Source of the DNA: Ancylobacter polymorphus
Lineage (GTDB): Bacteria > Pseudomonadota > Alphaproteobacteria > Rhizobiales > Xanthobacteraceae
DNA: 64,000 bases
Direction: 5' to 3'
Assembly: GCF_022836935.1 (NCBI RefSeq)
Contig: NZ_CP083241.1
Coordinates: 168,091-232,090 of the forward strand
In this document: piece after piece, positions 40,809 to 50,826 of the stretch
Position numbering within the stretch: the first letter of the stretch is position 1
How the letters are laid out: each line of letters opens with the position of its first letter
Notes under the pieces: generated by a model
The model's input: only the letters and a program-made list of their open reading frames with translations
What the model was told of the DNA's origin: nothing
Database searches by the model: none
Position numbers and translations under genes: made by a program

Positions 40809-42482
40809 ATGTCCGATGAAAACAAGACGGCCCCGATCGGCGCCGACCTGGTGGTTCGCACGCTCGAAGAACGTGGCGTGACGCATGTGTTTGGTATTCC
40901 GGGGGCGAAGATCGACGCGGTGTTCAATTCGCTGCTGTCGTCGAAGATCGAGACGGTGGTCTGCCGCCACGAGCAGAACGCGGCCTTCATTGCCGGCGGC
41001 ATCGGCCGCATGACCGGCAAGGCCGGTATCTGCATCGCAACGTCCGGGCCTGGAGTCTCCAACCTCGTGACCGGGCTCGCCACCGCAAATAGCGAGGGCG
41101 ACCCCGTCCTCGCCCTTGGCGGCGCGGTGGCGGTGGCCGATGCGGACAAGCACATCCATCAGTCGATGGATGCGATCGCGATCATGAAGCCGGTGACGAA
41201 ATACGCGGTCAGCGTCGGCGCGACCGACCAGATCGCGGAAGTCATGGCCAATGCCTTCCGCGCCGCTGAAGGTGGGCGCGCCGGCGCGAGCTATGTCAAC
41301 CTGCCGATGGATGTGATGAAGGCGCCGGCGCCGCAGTCGCCGGTGGCGCTGCCGCGCTTCTCCGGTCTCGGCCCTGCCGATCCGGCCGCAGTGGCCGAGG
41401 CGGCGCGGCTGATCAACGAAGCTGCCAACCCGGTCGTGCTGCTCGGCATGATGGCGAGCCGGCCGGACGCCGCCGCCGCGCTGCAGCCCTTCCTCAGCAA
41501 AGGAAACCTTCCCGTCGTCGGCACCTTTCAGGCGGCCGGCGCGGTCGGAGCGTCGCTGTTCGCGAATTTCGGCGGCCGCGTCGGCCAGCTCGACAATCAG
41601 CCGGGCGATGAACTCCTCGACGCGGCGGACCTCATCATCACCGTCGGCTATGAACCGGTCGAGTACTGGCCGCCGGAATGGAACCGGGGAAAGACCCGCG
41701 CCATCATCCACATCGACGTGCTGCCCTCGACGCTCGACGCCGACTATCAGCCGCTCATCGAGCTGGTCGGCGACATCGCGCTGACGCTGCAGGCGCTGAC
41801 GCCTAAGCTCGCGCGCCATGGCACGCCGGCCCTCTCGGCGGCCATGCTGCACAAGATCGACGCGGAACGGCGGCTGCTCACGGAGGGGGCGGCCAAGCGC
41901 GGCGGCGTGCCCATCCATCCGCTGCGCCTCGTCCACGATCTGCAGCAGTTCCTTAGCGACGACCTGACCGTCTGCCTCGACATGGGCTCGTTCCATCTCT
42001 GGATCGCGCGCTACATGTACAGCTTCCGCCCCCGCCAGCTTCTCATCAGCAATGGCCAGCAGACGCTCGGCGTCGCGCTGCCCTGGGCGATCGCCGCCTC
42101 GCTCGTGCGGCCAAGCGAGAAGGTGCTCTCCATCTCCGGCGATGGCGGTTTCCTGTTCTCGGCGATGGAGCTGGAGACGGCCGTGCGCCTCGGCACCAAC
42201 ATCGTGCACATGGTCTGGATCGACGGCAGCTACGACATGGTCAAGATCCAGGAGGAGATGAAATACGGGCGCGGTTCGGGCGTCGAGTTCGGCCCGATCG
42301 ACTATGTCAAATATGCCGAGGCTTTCGGGGCGAAGGGCGTGATGATCCGCTCGCCCGACGACATCCTTCCCGTCCTGAAAAAGGCATTCGAGACGCCCGG
42401 CCCGGTGATCATCGGCGTGCATGTCGACTACAGCGACAATGCCAAGCTGTTCGCCCAGGCCCGGGAGAACGCGTTCCATTGA
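40809..42482 (+). CDS. alsS: Acetolactate synthase, catabolic type
   Basis: The 557-residue thiamine-diphosphate enzyme joins two pyruvates to acetolactate. It has the catalytic Glu in CRHEQNAAFIAGGIGRMTGK (about 59), the central domain (NPVVLLGMMASRPD) and the cofactor motif GDGGFLFSAMELETAVRLGT (about 444). No small regulatory subunit is present, which fits the catabolic AlsS/BudB type. It is paired with the decarboxylase at 39956; together they make acetoin. The start at 40809 (MSDENKTAPIGADLVVRTLE) is well placed. Confidence 0.9.
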   Translation: MSDENKTAPIGADLVVRTLEERGVTHVFGIPGAKIDAVFNSLLSSKIETVVCRHEQNAAFIAGGIGRMTGKAGICIATSGPGVSNLVTGLATANSEGDPVLALGGAVAVADADKHIHQSMDAIAIMKPVTKYAVSVGATDQIAEVMANAFRAAEGGRAGASYVNLPMDVMKAPAPQSPVALPRFSGLGPADPAAVAEAARLINEAANPVVLLGMMASRPDAAAALQPFLSKGNLPVVGTFQAAGAVGASLFANFGGRVGQLDNQPGDELLDAADLIITVGYEPVEYWPPEWNRGKTRAIIHIDVLPSTLDADYQPLIELVGDIALTLQALTPKLARHGTPALSAAMLHKIDAERRLLTEGAAKRGGVPIHPLRLVHDLQQFLSDDLTVCLDMGSFHLWIARYMYSFRPRQLLISNGQQTLGVALPWAIAASLVRPSEKVLSISGDGGFLFSAMELETAVRLGTNIVHMVWIDGSYDMVKIQEEMKYGRGSGVEFGPIDYVKYAEAFGAKGVMIRSPDDILPVLKKAFETPGPVIIGVHVDYSDNAKLFAQARENAFH

Positions 42483-42498
42483 CGCAAGACGGATACTG

Positions 42499-42633
42499 AA
42501 CCGTGTCCGGCCCTTCTTTCAGGATGAGGGCCTCCAGCTCGCTGGCGAGATAGGCGGTGAATTCCGCCTCGCTCATTCCCTCCGGCTTCCCGCGATATGG
42601 GTCGACCGAATGGTACGGATGACCTACGGCCGC
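42499..42633 (-). pseudogene. Fragment of a class III aminotransferase
   Basis: Minus-strand codons read HPYHSVDPYRGKPEGMSEAE, then FTAYLASELEALILKEGPDT and V. This matches the middle of omega-type aminotransferases, where GPDTV is normally followed by a strand ending in AEPV. Here it breaks off into QYPSCVNG, and nothing recognisable lies upstream. It is a remnant of about 45 codons in an otherwise empty 315-bp gap between alsS and the RND operon. Confidence 0.55.
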
Positions 42634-42797
42634 GGCAGGTCGAAGCCCCGTGGCGGTTGGTCGGCCCGGTGAGGCTCCCGGCGCCGGTGGGCGAAAGCGG
42701 CGCACACCGGCATGGTACTGAGGAGCGTTTTCCGGATCGTGCAACAGCGACGAGGCACGTTCTGGGCCGCCCCTCCACGCCGGCCTCACCCCGGCGA

Positions 42798-45700
42798 TCA
42801 CCGTTCCCGCCCGACCGTGGCCAGATAAAGAGCCGGCAGGAAGACCAGTGTGAGCAGTGTGGCCACCATCAGACCGCCCATGATGGCGAAGGCCATGGGG
42901 CCCCAGAAGACAGTCGGGGCGATGGGGATCATTCCGAGGACGGTGGAGACTGCGGTGAGCATGATCGGGGTGAAGCGGGCGCAGGCGGCGTCGGTCACCG
43001 CCTGCCGTGCCTCCTTGCCGGCAGCGCGCTCGGATTCGATCTGACCTATTAGAATCACAGCGTTTTTTATGATCATGCCGATCAGCGCCAGCACGCCGAG
43101 AATGGCGACGAAGCCGAGCGGGCGGCCGGACACCAGCAGTGCGATGACGACGCCGATGAGACCGAGCGGCGCGACGCTGACGACCAGTGCGGTCAGTGAG
43201 AACCGCCTGAGCTGGAACATGAGGACGGTGAGCATGATGAGGATCATCACCGGCACCACCGCGATCACCGAGGCGAGCGAGGCTGCGCTTTCCTCCACCG
43301 TGCCACCGGTCTCGATCCTGTAGCCCGCCGGCAGCGTCTTCGCCAGCGCGTCGATGGCGGGGGAGAGCTGGTCCACCACCGTCTCCGGCAGCTCGCCCGG
43401 TGCGATGTCCGACTGCACGGTGAGCGAGGGCTGCCGGTCGCGGCGCCACACCAGCGGGTAGGTCTGCTCATAGCCGAAGCTGGCGAACTGGCTGAGCGGC
43501 ACGGTGCGCCCGCCCGGCAGCGGCACTTCCAGCGTGCGCAGCGTGTCGAGCGACACGCGCTGCTCGTCGGTCGCCCGCAGCACCACGTCGACGAGATAGA
43601 TATCGTCGCGCACCTGCGTCACCGGGGCGCCGGTCACCACCGTGTTCAGCACCGAGCCGATGGCCTCTGTCGACAGGCCGAGCAGCCGCGCCTGGTCCTG
43701 ATCGACCCGGATGCGGATTTCGCGCGCCGGTTCGATCCAGTCGTAATTCACCGTCCGCGTCAGCGGATCGGCGGCGATGACCTCGGCCAGTTTGAAGGCA
43801 ATGTCGCGCACCTGCCCGAGATCGGGCCCGACCACCCGGTACTGGATCGGCCAGCCGACCGGCGGGCCGAGTTCCAGCGGCGAGACGCGGCTCACCACAT
43901 TGGGGAAGTCATTGGCCAGCAGCGTCGCCAGCTTGGCTTCCAGCCGCTGCCGCGCCGCCACATCCTTCGCCACCACCACCGCCTGGCCGAAGAAATCATT
44001 CGGCAGCTGCGCGTTGAGCGGCAGATAGAAACGGATCGCGCCGCGCCCGACATAGCCGCTCCAGCGCGCCACGTCCGGGTCGTCGCGTAAGGCGTCGTCG
44101 AGCCGCGCCATGGCGCGCTCGGTGGCGTAGATCGAGGCGTTCTGCGGCAGTTGCAGGTCGACCAGCAGCTCGGGCCGGTCGGAGGAGGGGAAGAACTGCC
44201 GGGGGATCAGCGGCAGCGCCAGCACGGCAGCGACGAACAGCGCCAGCGTGACGGCGATGGTCACCCAGCGGGCGTTCAGCGCGGCGGAGAGCAGGCCGCG
44301 ATAGAGGCGCATGATCCGGCCCGGCGGGCCGCCCGCCGCCTTTGGCGGCTTCAGGATGACGAGGCCGATCAGCGGCGCGAACACCACCGCCACCAGCCAG
44401 GACACCAGCAGCGCGATGGTGACCACCGCGAACAGGCTGAACGTGTATTCGCCGGCCGAGGAGGCGGCGAAACCCACGGGCACGAAGCCGGCAATGGTGA
44501 CCAGCGTGCCGGCCAGCATGGCGAAGGCATAGGTCTTGAAGGCGAAGACCGCCGCCACTTCCTTGGGCTCGCCAGCGGCGAGGCGCCCGAGCGTGGCGTC
44601 GGTCGTGGTCATGGCGTCGTCGACCATCAGCGCCAGCGCGATGATGAGCGCGCCGAGCGAAATGCGCTGCATGTCGATGTGAAGCAGCCACATGATGGCG
44701 AACACGCCCGCAAGCGTCAGCGGGATGGTGAGCGCCACCATGAGCCCGGCGCGCACGCCCAGCGCGATGAAACTGACGACAAGGATGATGAGAATGGCCT
44801 GCCAGAGCGATTCCATGAATTCGGAGATCGCGCCCGCCACCGTCACCGCCTGATCGGCCACCAGATGCGGCTCGATGCCGAGCGGCAGTTCCGCCGTGAT
44901 CTTCGCCATGGCCGCGTCGACATTGCGGCCGAGCCGCAAGATATCGCCGCCCTCGCGCATGGCGATGGCCAGGCCGATGGCCGGCTCGCCATTGGTGCGG
45001 AACAGCGGGCGCGGCGGGTCGGCATAGCCGCGCCGCACCGTGGCGATGTCGGCGAGCCGCAGCATGCGCCCGTCCACGGCGAAATTGATGTTGGCGATGT
45101 CCTGTTCGGAGCCGAAGGCGCCGGTCACGTCGATCACCAGCTTCTCGTCGCCGGTCTGGATGGTGCCGGCGGGCTGCACCACATTCTGCGCCCGCAGCGC
45201 CGCCACCAGCGCCGAGCGGTTGATGCCGAGGGCGGCGAGTTCGCGCACCGAGAACTCGACAAAGATCTGCTCGTCCTGTTCGCCCAGCAGCTCCACCTTG
45301 GCGACATCGGGAACCAGGAGCAGCTTCGAGCGGGCGGCCTCCACATAGTCGCGCAATTCGCGATGGGTGAATCCGTCGGCGGTGAAGCCGTAGATCAGCC
45401 CGAACGTGTCGCCGAATTCGTCGTTGAAACCCGGCCCGACCACGCCGCGCGGCAAAGTGTGGGCCATGTCGCCGATGCTTTTGCGCACATGGTACCAGAC
45501 ATCGGGCACCTCATCGGCCGTGGTGCTGCCCTTGAGGTTGACGAAGATGGTGGTGATGCCCGGGCGGGTATAGCTGCGGATGAAGTCGAGATGCGGCGTT
45601 TCCTGCAGCGTGCGTTCCAACCGCTCGGTGACCTGCTGCAGCATGTCCTCGATGCCCGCGCCGGGCCACGCCGCCTGCACCACCATGGTCTTGATGATGA

Positions 45701-45824
45701 AGGAGGGGTCCTCGGCCCGGCCCAGCCGCGTATAGGCGAACAGCCCGGCGACCACGACCGCCAGCATGAAGAAGATGACCAGCGAGCGCTCGCGGACCGC
45801 CCATTCCGAGAGGTTGAACCGCAT
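42798..45824 (-). CDS. RND efflux pump (second)
   Basis: The 1008-residue inner-membrane pump starts at 45824 (MRFNLSEWAVRERSLVIFFM), right on the adaptor stop (TGATG). The proton-relay Asp pair is in ALALMVDDAMTTTDATL (about 400). It resembles the pump at 31499 along its length (for example GYADPPRPLFRTNGEPAIGL against GYVDPPTSLFRYNGQPAIGL), so the two are paralogues of the same branch. Substrate unknown. No outer-membrane channel or regulator is adjacent. Confidence 0.92.
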   Translation of the reverse strand: MRFNLSEWAVRERSLVIFFMLAVVVAGLFAYTRLGRAEDPSFIIKTMVVQAAWPGAGIEDMLQQVTERLERTLQETPHLDFIRSYTRPGITTIFVNLKGSTTADEVPDVWYHVRKSIGDMAHTLPRGVVGPGFNDEFGDTFGLIYGFTADGFTHRELRDYVEAARSKLLLVPDVAKVELLGEQDEQIFVEFSVRELAALGINRSALVAALRAQNVVQPAGTIQTGDEKLVIDVTGAFGSEQDIANINFAVDGRMLRLADIATVRRGYADPPRPLFRTNGEPAIGLAIAMREGGDILRLGRNVDAAMAKITAELPLGIEPHLVADQAVTVAGAISEFMESLWQAILIILVVSFIALGVRAGLMVALTIPLTLAGVFAIMWLLHIDMQRISLGALIIALALMVDDAMTTTDATLGRLAAGEPKEVAAVFAFKTYAFAMLAGTLVTIAGFVPVGFAASSAGEYTFSLFAVVTIALLVSWLVAVVFAPLIGLVILKPPKAAGGPPGRIMRLYRGLLSAALNARWVTIAVTLALFVAAVLALPLIPRQFFPSSDRPELLVDLQLPQNASIYATERAMARLDDALRDDPDVARWSGYVGRGAIRFYLPLNAQLPNDFFGQAVVVAKDVAARQRLEAKLATLLANDFPNVVSRVSPLELGPPVGWPIQYRVVGPDLGQVRDIAFKLAEVIAADPLTRTVNYDWIEPAREIRIRVDQDQARLLGLSTEAIGSVLNTVVTGAPVTQVRDDIYLVDVVLRATDEQRVSLDTLRTLEVPLPGGRTVPLSQFASFGYEQTYPLVWRRDRQPSLTVQSDIAPGELPETVVDQLSPAIDALAKTLPAGYRIETGGTVEESAASLASVIAVVPVMILIMLTVLMFQLRRFSLTALVVSVAPLGLIGVVIALLVSGRPLGFVAILGVLALIGMIIKNAVILIGQIESERAAGKEARQAVTDAACARFTPIMLTAVSTVLGMIPIAPTVFWGPMAFAIMGGLMVATLLTLVFLPALYLATVGRER

Positions 45825-46906
45825 CACGAGCCCGCCCCGAGCAGGCGGACCTTCTGGCCGGGATGCAGCGCCTGAACGCCGGCGGTGACCACCACCTCGC
45901 CCGGGCTGAGCCCGGTCTCGACGCTGATCGACGCCGGGGAGAAGCGGCGCAGCTCGATATTGCGCAGCGCCACCGTGCCGGTTGCCGGATCGACCACCCA
46001 CACCGCCGGGCGGTCATTGACGGCGGTGAGCGCCGAGGCGGGCAGCTCGATCGCCGCATCGGTGCCGAGTTCGACCCGGCCGACGACGGTGGAGCCGAGC
46101 CGCATCGCCGCCGGCGGATTGTCGAGCCCGACCCTCACCCGGAAAGTCCGCGTCACCGGGTCCGCCTGCGGCGCCACTTCGCGCACGCGGCCGGTGGCGG
46201 TCACCGTCGGATCGTCGCTCAGCGCGACGGTGATGACAGGGTCCGCCGGCACCGCGCGCAGCACATTGGCCGGCACGTCGAACACCGCGTCGCGCCCGCC
46301 CTGCCGGGCCAGTTGCAGGATCATCTGCCCGGCCTGCACCACCTCGCCCGGCTCGCCGCCGCGCGCCGTCACCGTACCGGCGGCATCGGCGACGAGTTCG
46401 GTGTAGCTGACATTGTCCTGCGCGATCTTGAGCTGGGCCTCGGCATTGTCCACCCCGGACTGGGCCGCCTGCAGCGCGGTGCGGGCGGCATCGTGACTGG
46501 CCTGGGTGGTGAAGCCGTTGCGCAGCAATTGCTCCTGCCGCTCGAACGTGTTGGCGGCGGTGACGAGCTGGCTTTCCGCCGCTGCCAGCGCGGCCTGCGC
46601 CGAGCGGCGCGCGTTGAGCGCGTTCTGCGGGTCGAGCCGGGCGACCACCTGCCCGGCCTTGACGACATCGCCGACATTGGCGCTGCGCTCGATCATCCGG
46701 CCGGAAACGCGGAAGGCGAGGGCGGCCTCGTCCTGTGCCTGCACATCGCCGGTGAAACTCGCCACCTGACCGCCGACGCCCTTCTCCACCGTGACGACCC
46801 GCACCGGACGGGGCGCCGGCGCCTCCGCTTCCGGCTCCGCACCGCAACCGGCAAGGGCGAGGCTGGCGGCGAGAATCGCGGCGATCAACAGGGGGCTGGC
46901 CGTCAT
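45824..46906 (-). CDS. RND efflux adaptor lipoprotein
   Basis: The 360-residue adaptor has a lipobox (SLALAGCGAEP, Cys about 21). Lipoyl halves flank an alpha-hairpin: AALAFRVSGRMIERSANVGD, RSAQAALAAAESQLVTAANT and VADAAGTVTARGGEPGEVVQ. It works with the pump encoded directly downstream, to which it is coupled by a 1-bp overlap. Unlike the operon at 29290 there is only one adaptor here. Confidence 0.9.
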   Translation of the reverse strand: MTASPLLIAAILAASLALAGCGAEPEAEAPAPRPVRVVTVEKGVGGQVASFTGDVQAQDEAALAFRVSGRMIERSANVGDVVKAGQVVARLDPQNALNARRSAQAALAAAESQLVTAANTFERQEQLLRNGFTTQASHDAARTALQAAQSGVDNAEAQLKIAQDNVSYTELVADAAGTVTARGGEPGEVVQAGQMILQLARQGGRDAVFDVPANVLRAVPADPVITVALSDDPTVTATGRVREVAPQADPVTRTFRVRVGLDNPPAAMRLGSTVVGRVELGTDAAIELPASALTAVNDRPAVWVVDPATGTVALRNIELRRFSPASISVETGLSPGEVVVTAGVQALHPGQKVRLLGAGS

Positions 46907-47110
46907 CGGGATGCACCTTCGCTGTCCGGCTGTGCCGCAACGCCACGGCGCTACGGGAGGGGGAACCCGCCATTGGATACCCGCTCACGTGACCGAGCGG
47001 CAACCACTATACGCGCGGGCGCGCACCGCGACACGGGCCGAGCGTCCCCAATACAGGCGTTTCATCCCATCCCTTCGACGGAGGAAGCGACAGGCGGGAC
47101 AGCGGCCGCG

Positions 47111-48562
47111 TCAGAAGCTCCCCAGCACCGAGCCGAGCCCGATGACCGCCACCAGCGCCAGAAGCGCGCCGACAATCGCGACCATGACGATGTCGCGGTA
47201 GCTTTCCCTCGGCGTCACCCCGCAGACGGCGAGCAGCGTCACCACCGCCCCGCTATGCGGCAGGCTGTCGAGCGTGCCGGCGCTCATCACGGCGACGCGG
47301 TGCAGCAGCGCCGGCTCGATACCGAGCGCCCCCGCGCGCTCCAGAAACACCGGGCCGAGCGCGTCGAGCGCGATGGTGAGCCCGCCCGAGGCCGAGCCGG
47401 TGAGCGCGGCGAGGATGTTGACCGCCACCGCCAATGACACCAAGGGCCCGCCGCCAATGGACAGAACCCAGTCGCGCACCAGCGCGAAGGCCGGCAGCGC
47501 CGCCACCACGGCGCCGAAGCCGACGAGGCTCGCCACCGAGAAGATCGGCAGCACCGAGGCATTGGCGCCGGCATCCATGGTCTCGCGCAGCTTGGGCAGG
47601 CGGCGCCGGTTGAGGAGGAGCGTCGCCGCGATGGCGACGATCAGCGCCACCGCCACCGACCACACGCCGCTGACCGCCGACAGGGGAATGCCGCCCCAGC
47701 GTTCCTCGGCGAGAAAGCCGACATCGAGGCGCGGCAGCACGGCGAAGGACATGACGAGATTGACCAGGATCACCAGCCCCAGCGGCAGCGCGGCGACCGC
47801 GATGGACGGGCGCGCGGCGCTCTGGTGGCCATGGGTGATCTCCGCCGGATCGAATTCGCGCGCCGTGCTGGCCCGCTCGCGCAGCACCGGGTCGTCGAGA
47901 TGGGCATTCACCCCGGCGCCGGCATCGCCGAAGCCCTCGCCCGCCCGCCGTGCCGCCGCCTCGGCGCGGGCGAGCCACCACAGGCCGAAGCCGAGCATGA
48001 TCGCGGAGGCGATGATGCCGAGCCCGGGCGCGGCGAAGGCGGTGGTGCCGAAGAACGGCATGGGAATGGCGTTCTGGATCGCCGGCGTGCCGGGCAGCGC
48101 CATCATGGTGAAGGTGAAGGTGCCGAGCGCGATTGCCGGCGCCATCAGCCGGCGGGGAATGTCGGCGGCGCGGAACAGCGCCTGCGCCATCGGCGCCAGC
48201 ACGAACAGGGCGACGAACAGGCTCACCCCGCCATAGGTGACGATAGCGCCCGCCAGCACCACGGCGAGGATGGCGCGGCGCGGGCCGAGCGTCGCCGTCA
48301 TGAAATCGGCGATGGCGGCGACCGAGCCGGAATCCTCCATCAGCTTGCCGAACAGCGCGCCGAGCAGGAACAGCGGAAAGAACTGCCCGACAAAGCTCGC
48401 CGCGCTGCCCATGAAGGTCTGGGTCCAGCTGGCGAGCAGCGGCTCGCCCGACAGCAGCGCGGCCGTCAGCGCCGCCAGCGGCGCCAGCAAGAGGACGCTC
48501 CAGCCGCGATAGGCGAAGCCGACCAGCAGGCCGAGACCGAGCAGAATGCCGAGGAGGCCCAT
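47111..48562 (-). CDS. GntP-family permease
   Basis: The 483-residue membrane protein has about 12-14 spans. Family marks are FFPLFLLGALFGKLMEDSGS (about 62-81), YGGVSLFVALFVLAPMAQAL and NILAALTGSASGGLTIALDA. GntP-type proteins import gluconate, hydroxybutyrate or related acids by proton symport. It starts 3 bp after the patatin gene, so the pair is co-transcribed; similar pairs are often beside 3-hydroxybutyrate genes, but none is visible here, so the substrate is open. Confidence 0.85.
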   Translation of the reverse strand: MGLLGILLGLGLLVGFAYRGWSVLLLAPLAALTAALLSGEPLLASWTQTFMGSAASFVGQFFPLFLLGALFGKLMEDSGSVAAIADFMTATLGPRRAILAVVLAGAIVTYGGVSLFVALFVLAPMAQALFRAADIPRRLMAPAIALGTFTFTMMALPGTPAIQNAIPMPFFGTTAFAAPGLGIIASAIMLGFGLWWLARAEAAARRAGEGFGDAGAGVNAHLDDPVLRERASTAREFDPAEITHGHQSAARPSIAVAALPLGLVILVNLVMSFAVLPRLDVGFLAEERWGGIPLSAVSGVWSVAVALIVAIAATLLLNRRRLPKLRETMDAGANASVLPIFSVASLVGFGAVVAALPAFALVRDWVLSIGGGPLVSLAVAVNILAALTGSASGGLTIALDALGPVFLERAGALGIEPALLHRVAVMSAGTLDSLPHSGAVVTLLAVCGVTPRESYRDIVMVAIVGALLALVAVIGLGSVLGSF

Positions 48563-48565
48563 GGC

Positions 48566-49651
48566 TCACACCCCTTCGAGCAGCACGTCGAGATCGACGG
48601 AAGACCGCGCGCCGATATTACCCGCGTTCGCCTCCAGGAAGGCATCGGCCGCCTTGCGGCCCTCCGCGCGCAGCATGCTGAGAAATTCCCATTCGGCGTT
48701 GAGCTTCGACGAATAGCCGAGCGTGTCCATGATCGAATTGCGCACCAGATGGATCCGCATCTTCGCCCATTGCGCCCCCTCGCTGTTGCCGGGATCGGCG
48801 ACCTGCCGCAGCAGGGCGATCATCCGCAATTCCTTGAGCAGAACGGCGTTGAACGAGACTTCGTTCAGCCGGTTGAGGATTTCCGGCGCGCTGCGCGGCG
48901 TGCCGGGGCGCTCCACCGGGTTGATCGGGATGAGGATGGTGTCGTCGGATTTCAGCTCGCGCACCAGCGGCGTCATGGTCGGGTTGCCGGAATAACCCCC
49001 GTCCCAATAGCTCTCGCCCTCGATCTCCACCGCCTGGAACAGAGTGGGCAGGCAGGCGGAAGCCAGCAGCACGTCCGGCGTGATCTCGGCATTGCGGAAC
49101 ACCCGGCCGCGCCCGGTGCGCACATTGGTGGCGGTGATGAACAGCTTGACCGGCGAAGCCCGCAGCCGCTCGAAGTCGATCGCCTTTTCCAGCACCGCGC
49201 GCAGCGGGTTGCCGGCGCCGGGATTGAGATCATAGGGCGAATAGAGCCGCGACATCAGATCCATGGTGACGAAGAGCGGCGAATGGTCGAGTGTCCAGCG
49301 CCCGAGCAGCACGTCGAGCGGCCCGCGCTGGAACGGGCTGAAGCGCGCCGCCTCGGCGACATGGCGCCAATAGGTGTCGAGCGCCGCGCGCGCCCCCGCC
49401 CGCCCGCCGGCGGCGTAGCCATCCGCCAGCACCGCCGCGTTCATCGCCCCGGCCGAGGTGCCGGAAATGCCTTCGATCTCCAGCCACTCCTCTTCCAGCA
49501 GCCGGTCCAGCACGCCCCAGGTGAAGGCGCCATGCGAGCCGCCGCCCTGCAGAGCGAGGTCGACGAGAACCGGGGCGCGCCCTGTGCTGGCGTCCAAATC
49601 CGGAGCCTTGCGCGTCTGTCGGCGGGGCGCAGCGGAGGTGGAACGTCGCAT
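48566..49651 (-). CDS. Patatin-like phospholipase
   Basis: This 361-residue lipase has the patatin set: oxyanion loop LALQGGGSHGAFTWGVLDRL (about 33-52), nucleophile GTSAGAMNAA (GxSxG) and catalytic Asp in YWDGGYSGNPTMT (about 217). It lacks a signal peptide. Enzymes of this type hydrolyse acyl lipids, and some act on stored polyhydroxybutyrate. It forms an operon with the GntP permease. Confidence 0.88.
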   Translation of the reverse strand: MRRSTSAAPRRQTRKAPDLDASTGRAPVLVDLALQGGGSHGAFTWGVLDRLLEEEWLEIEGISGTSAGAMNAAVLADGYAAGGRAGARAALDTYWRHVAEAARFSPFQRGPLDVLLGRWTLDHSPLFVTMDLMSRLYSPYDLNPGAGNPLRAVLEKAIDFERLRASPVKLFITATNVRTGRGRVFRNAEITPDVLLASACLPTLFQAVEIEGESYWDGGYSGNPTMTPLVRELKSDDTILIPINPVERPGTPRSAPEILNRLNEVSFNAVLLKELRMIALLRQVADPGNSEGAQWAKMRIHLVRNSIMDTLGYSSKLNAEWEFLSMLRAEGRKAADAFLEANAGNIGARSSVDLDVLLEGV

Positions 49652-49722
49652 AGGCGCCGCCTTATCTGGACCGGACAGGGTGTATCGGTAACAGCCGCCG
49701 TGTTGCGCCGCAACATCCCATG

Positions 49723-50826
49723 TTACCGGGCGCTCTCGATCATCGACTGCGACCAGTCTTGCAGGAATCGCTTGCGGCGGGCCGCGTCCTGCACGGCCAG
49801 AAGCGCCGGGCCGACGGTGATCGGGCGGGCGATGCCCGATGTCACCACATCCGGCCCCTCGATGCCGGGCGGCGCGGAGCCGTCGAGCCCGAAGAAGAAG
49901 GACTGGCTGCGCCCGACGGACTGGCCGCGCTCCGACAGCAGATAGTTGACGAAGCGGGACGCCAATGACGGGTTCGGCGCCCGCACCGGCACCATGGCGC
50001 CGCGGCTGAGAACCAGCGTGTAGTCGGCCGGCATGACGATGCCGATGGGCTGGCCGCGCCGCACCCGCTCATAGGCATAGGAGCCCAGCATATTGTAGCC
50101 GATGAGCAGGCGGCCCGCCGCGACCTCGTCCAGTATCTGCGAAGTGCAGCAGCGCACCACCACCTGCGCGCGGCCCAGGCTTTCCAGCAGCCGGCCATAG
50201 GTGGTCGTGGTCTGCCGCGCATCGTTGAACGCCAGCAAATAGCCGATGCCGGACAGCCGGATATCATAGGTGCCGACCCGCCCGCGATAACGCTCGGGGT
50301 CCCGCCGCAGCAGTTCCGCGAGTTCGAGATGCGTGCCCGGCACGTCGGCCCCGGAGAGGCTGTCGCGGTTATAGACCATGACGATCGGCTCGAAAGTGAA
50401 GCCGAAGACCTCGTCGCGCCAGTTGGCCCAGCGCGGGGCGCGTCCGAGATCCGTCCCTTCGATGCGCTGGGCGCAGCCATCATTGGCGAGCTTCACCAGC
50501 TGGTCCACCGAAGAGGACAGGAGGACATCGCCGAGCGCGCCGCCTTCGGCGCAGATGCGGGCGGCGGTCGAGAACAGGTCGTTGGTGACATATTCGACGA
50601 TCTCGACCGTGGTGCCGGGCGCGAGCTGCTGGAAATCGCGGATCAACGGTTCCAGGGCATAAAGATCCGTCGCCGCGTGGATCGACAGCGTGTCCACCGG
50701 CGCGGCGAGAGGCGGGAACCGTGTGACGGTCTGCGCCTCGGCACAGGCGACGGCAAAGGTGAGGGCAAAAGCGAGCGCACAGGCAAAAGCGAAGGCGCGG
50801 GCGACGACTCTCGCAAGACGGGTCAT
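49723..50826 (-). CDS. Periplasmic binding protein of an ABC type, linked to a two-component system
   Basis: The 367-residue protein starts at 50826 (MTRLARVVARAFAFACALAF, good GGAGGG site) with a signal peptide to about ACAEA. It has the ferric/organic-anion binding-protein fold (LSIHAATDLYALEPLIRDFQ and TYDIRLSGIGYLLAFNDARQ), like AfuA/PotD-type proteins. No ABC permease or ATPase is next to it. It overlaps the sensor kinase stop by ATGA (50823-50826), so it is probably the periplasmic sensor partner of that kinase. Confidence 0.8.
   Translation of the reverse strand: MTRLARVVARAFAFACALAFALTFAVACAEAQTVTRFPPLAAPVDTLSIHAATDLYALEPLIRDFQQLAPGTTVEIVEYVTNDLFSTAARICAEGGALGDVLLSSSVDQLVKLANDGCAQRIEGTDLGRAPRWANWRDEVFGFTFEPIVMVYNRDSLSGADVPGTHLELAELLRRDPERYRGRVGTYDIRLSGIGYLLAFNDARQTTTTYGRLLESLGRAQVVVRCCTSQILDEVAAGRLLIGYNMLGSYAYERVRRGQPIGIVMPADYTLVLSRGAMVPVRAPNPSLASRFVNYLLSERGQSVGRSQSFFFGLDGSAPPGIEGPDVVTSGIARPITVGPALLAVQDAARRKRFLQDWSQSMIESAR

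Noticed and set aside
40731..42479. A 582-codon open frame antisense to acetolactate synthase
   Set aside because: Same pattern: low-complexity Arg/His/Asp-rich product, no start signal, complete overlap with a well-supported enzyme.
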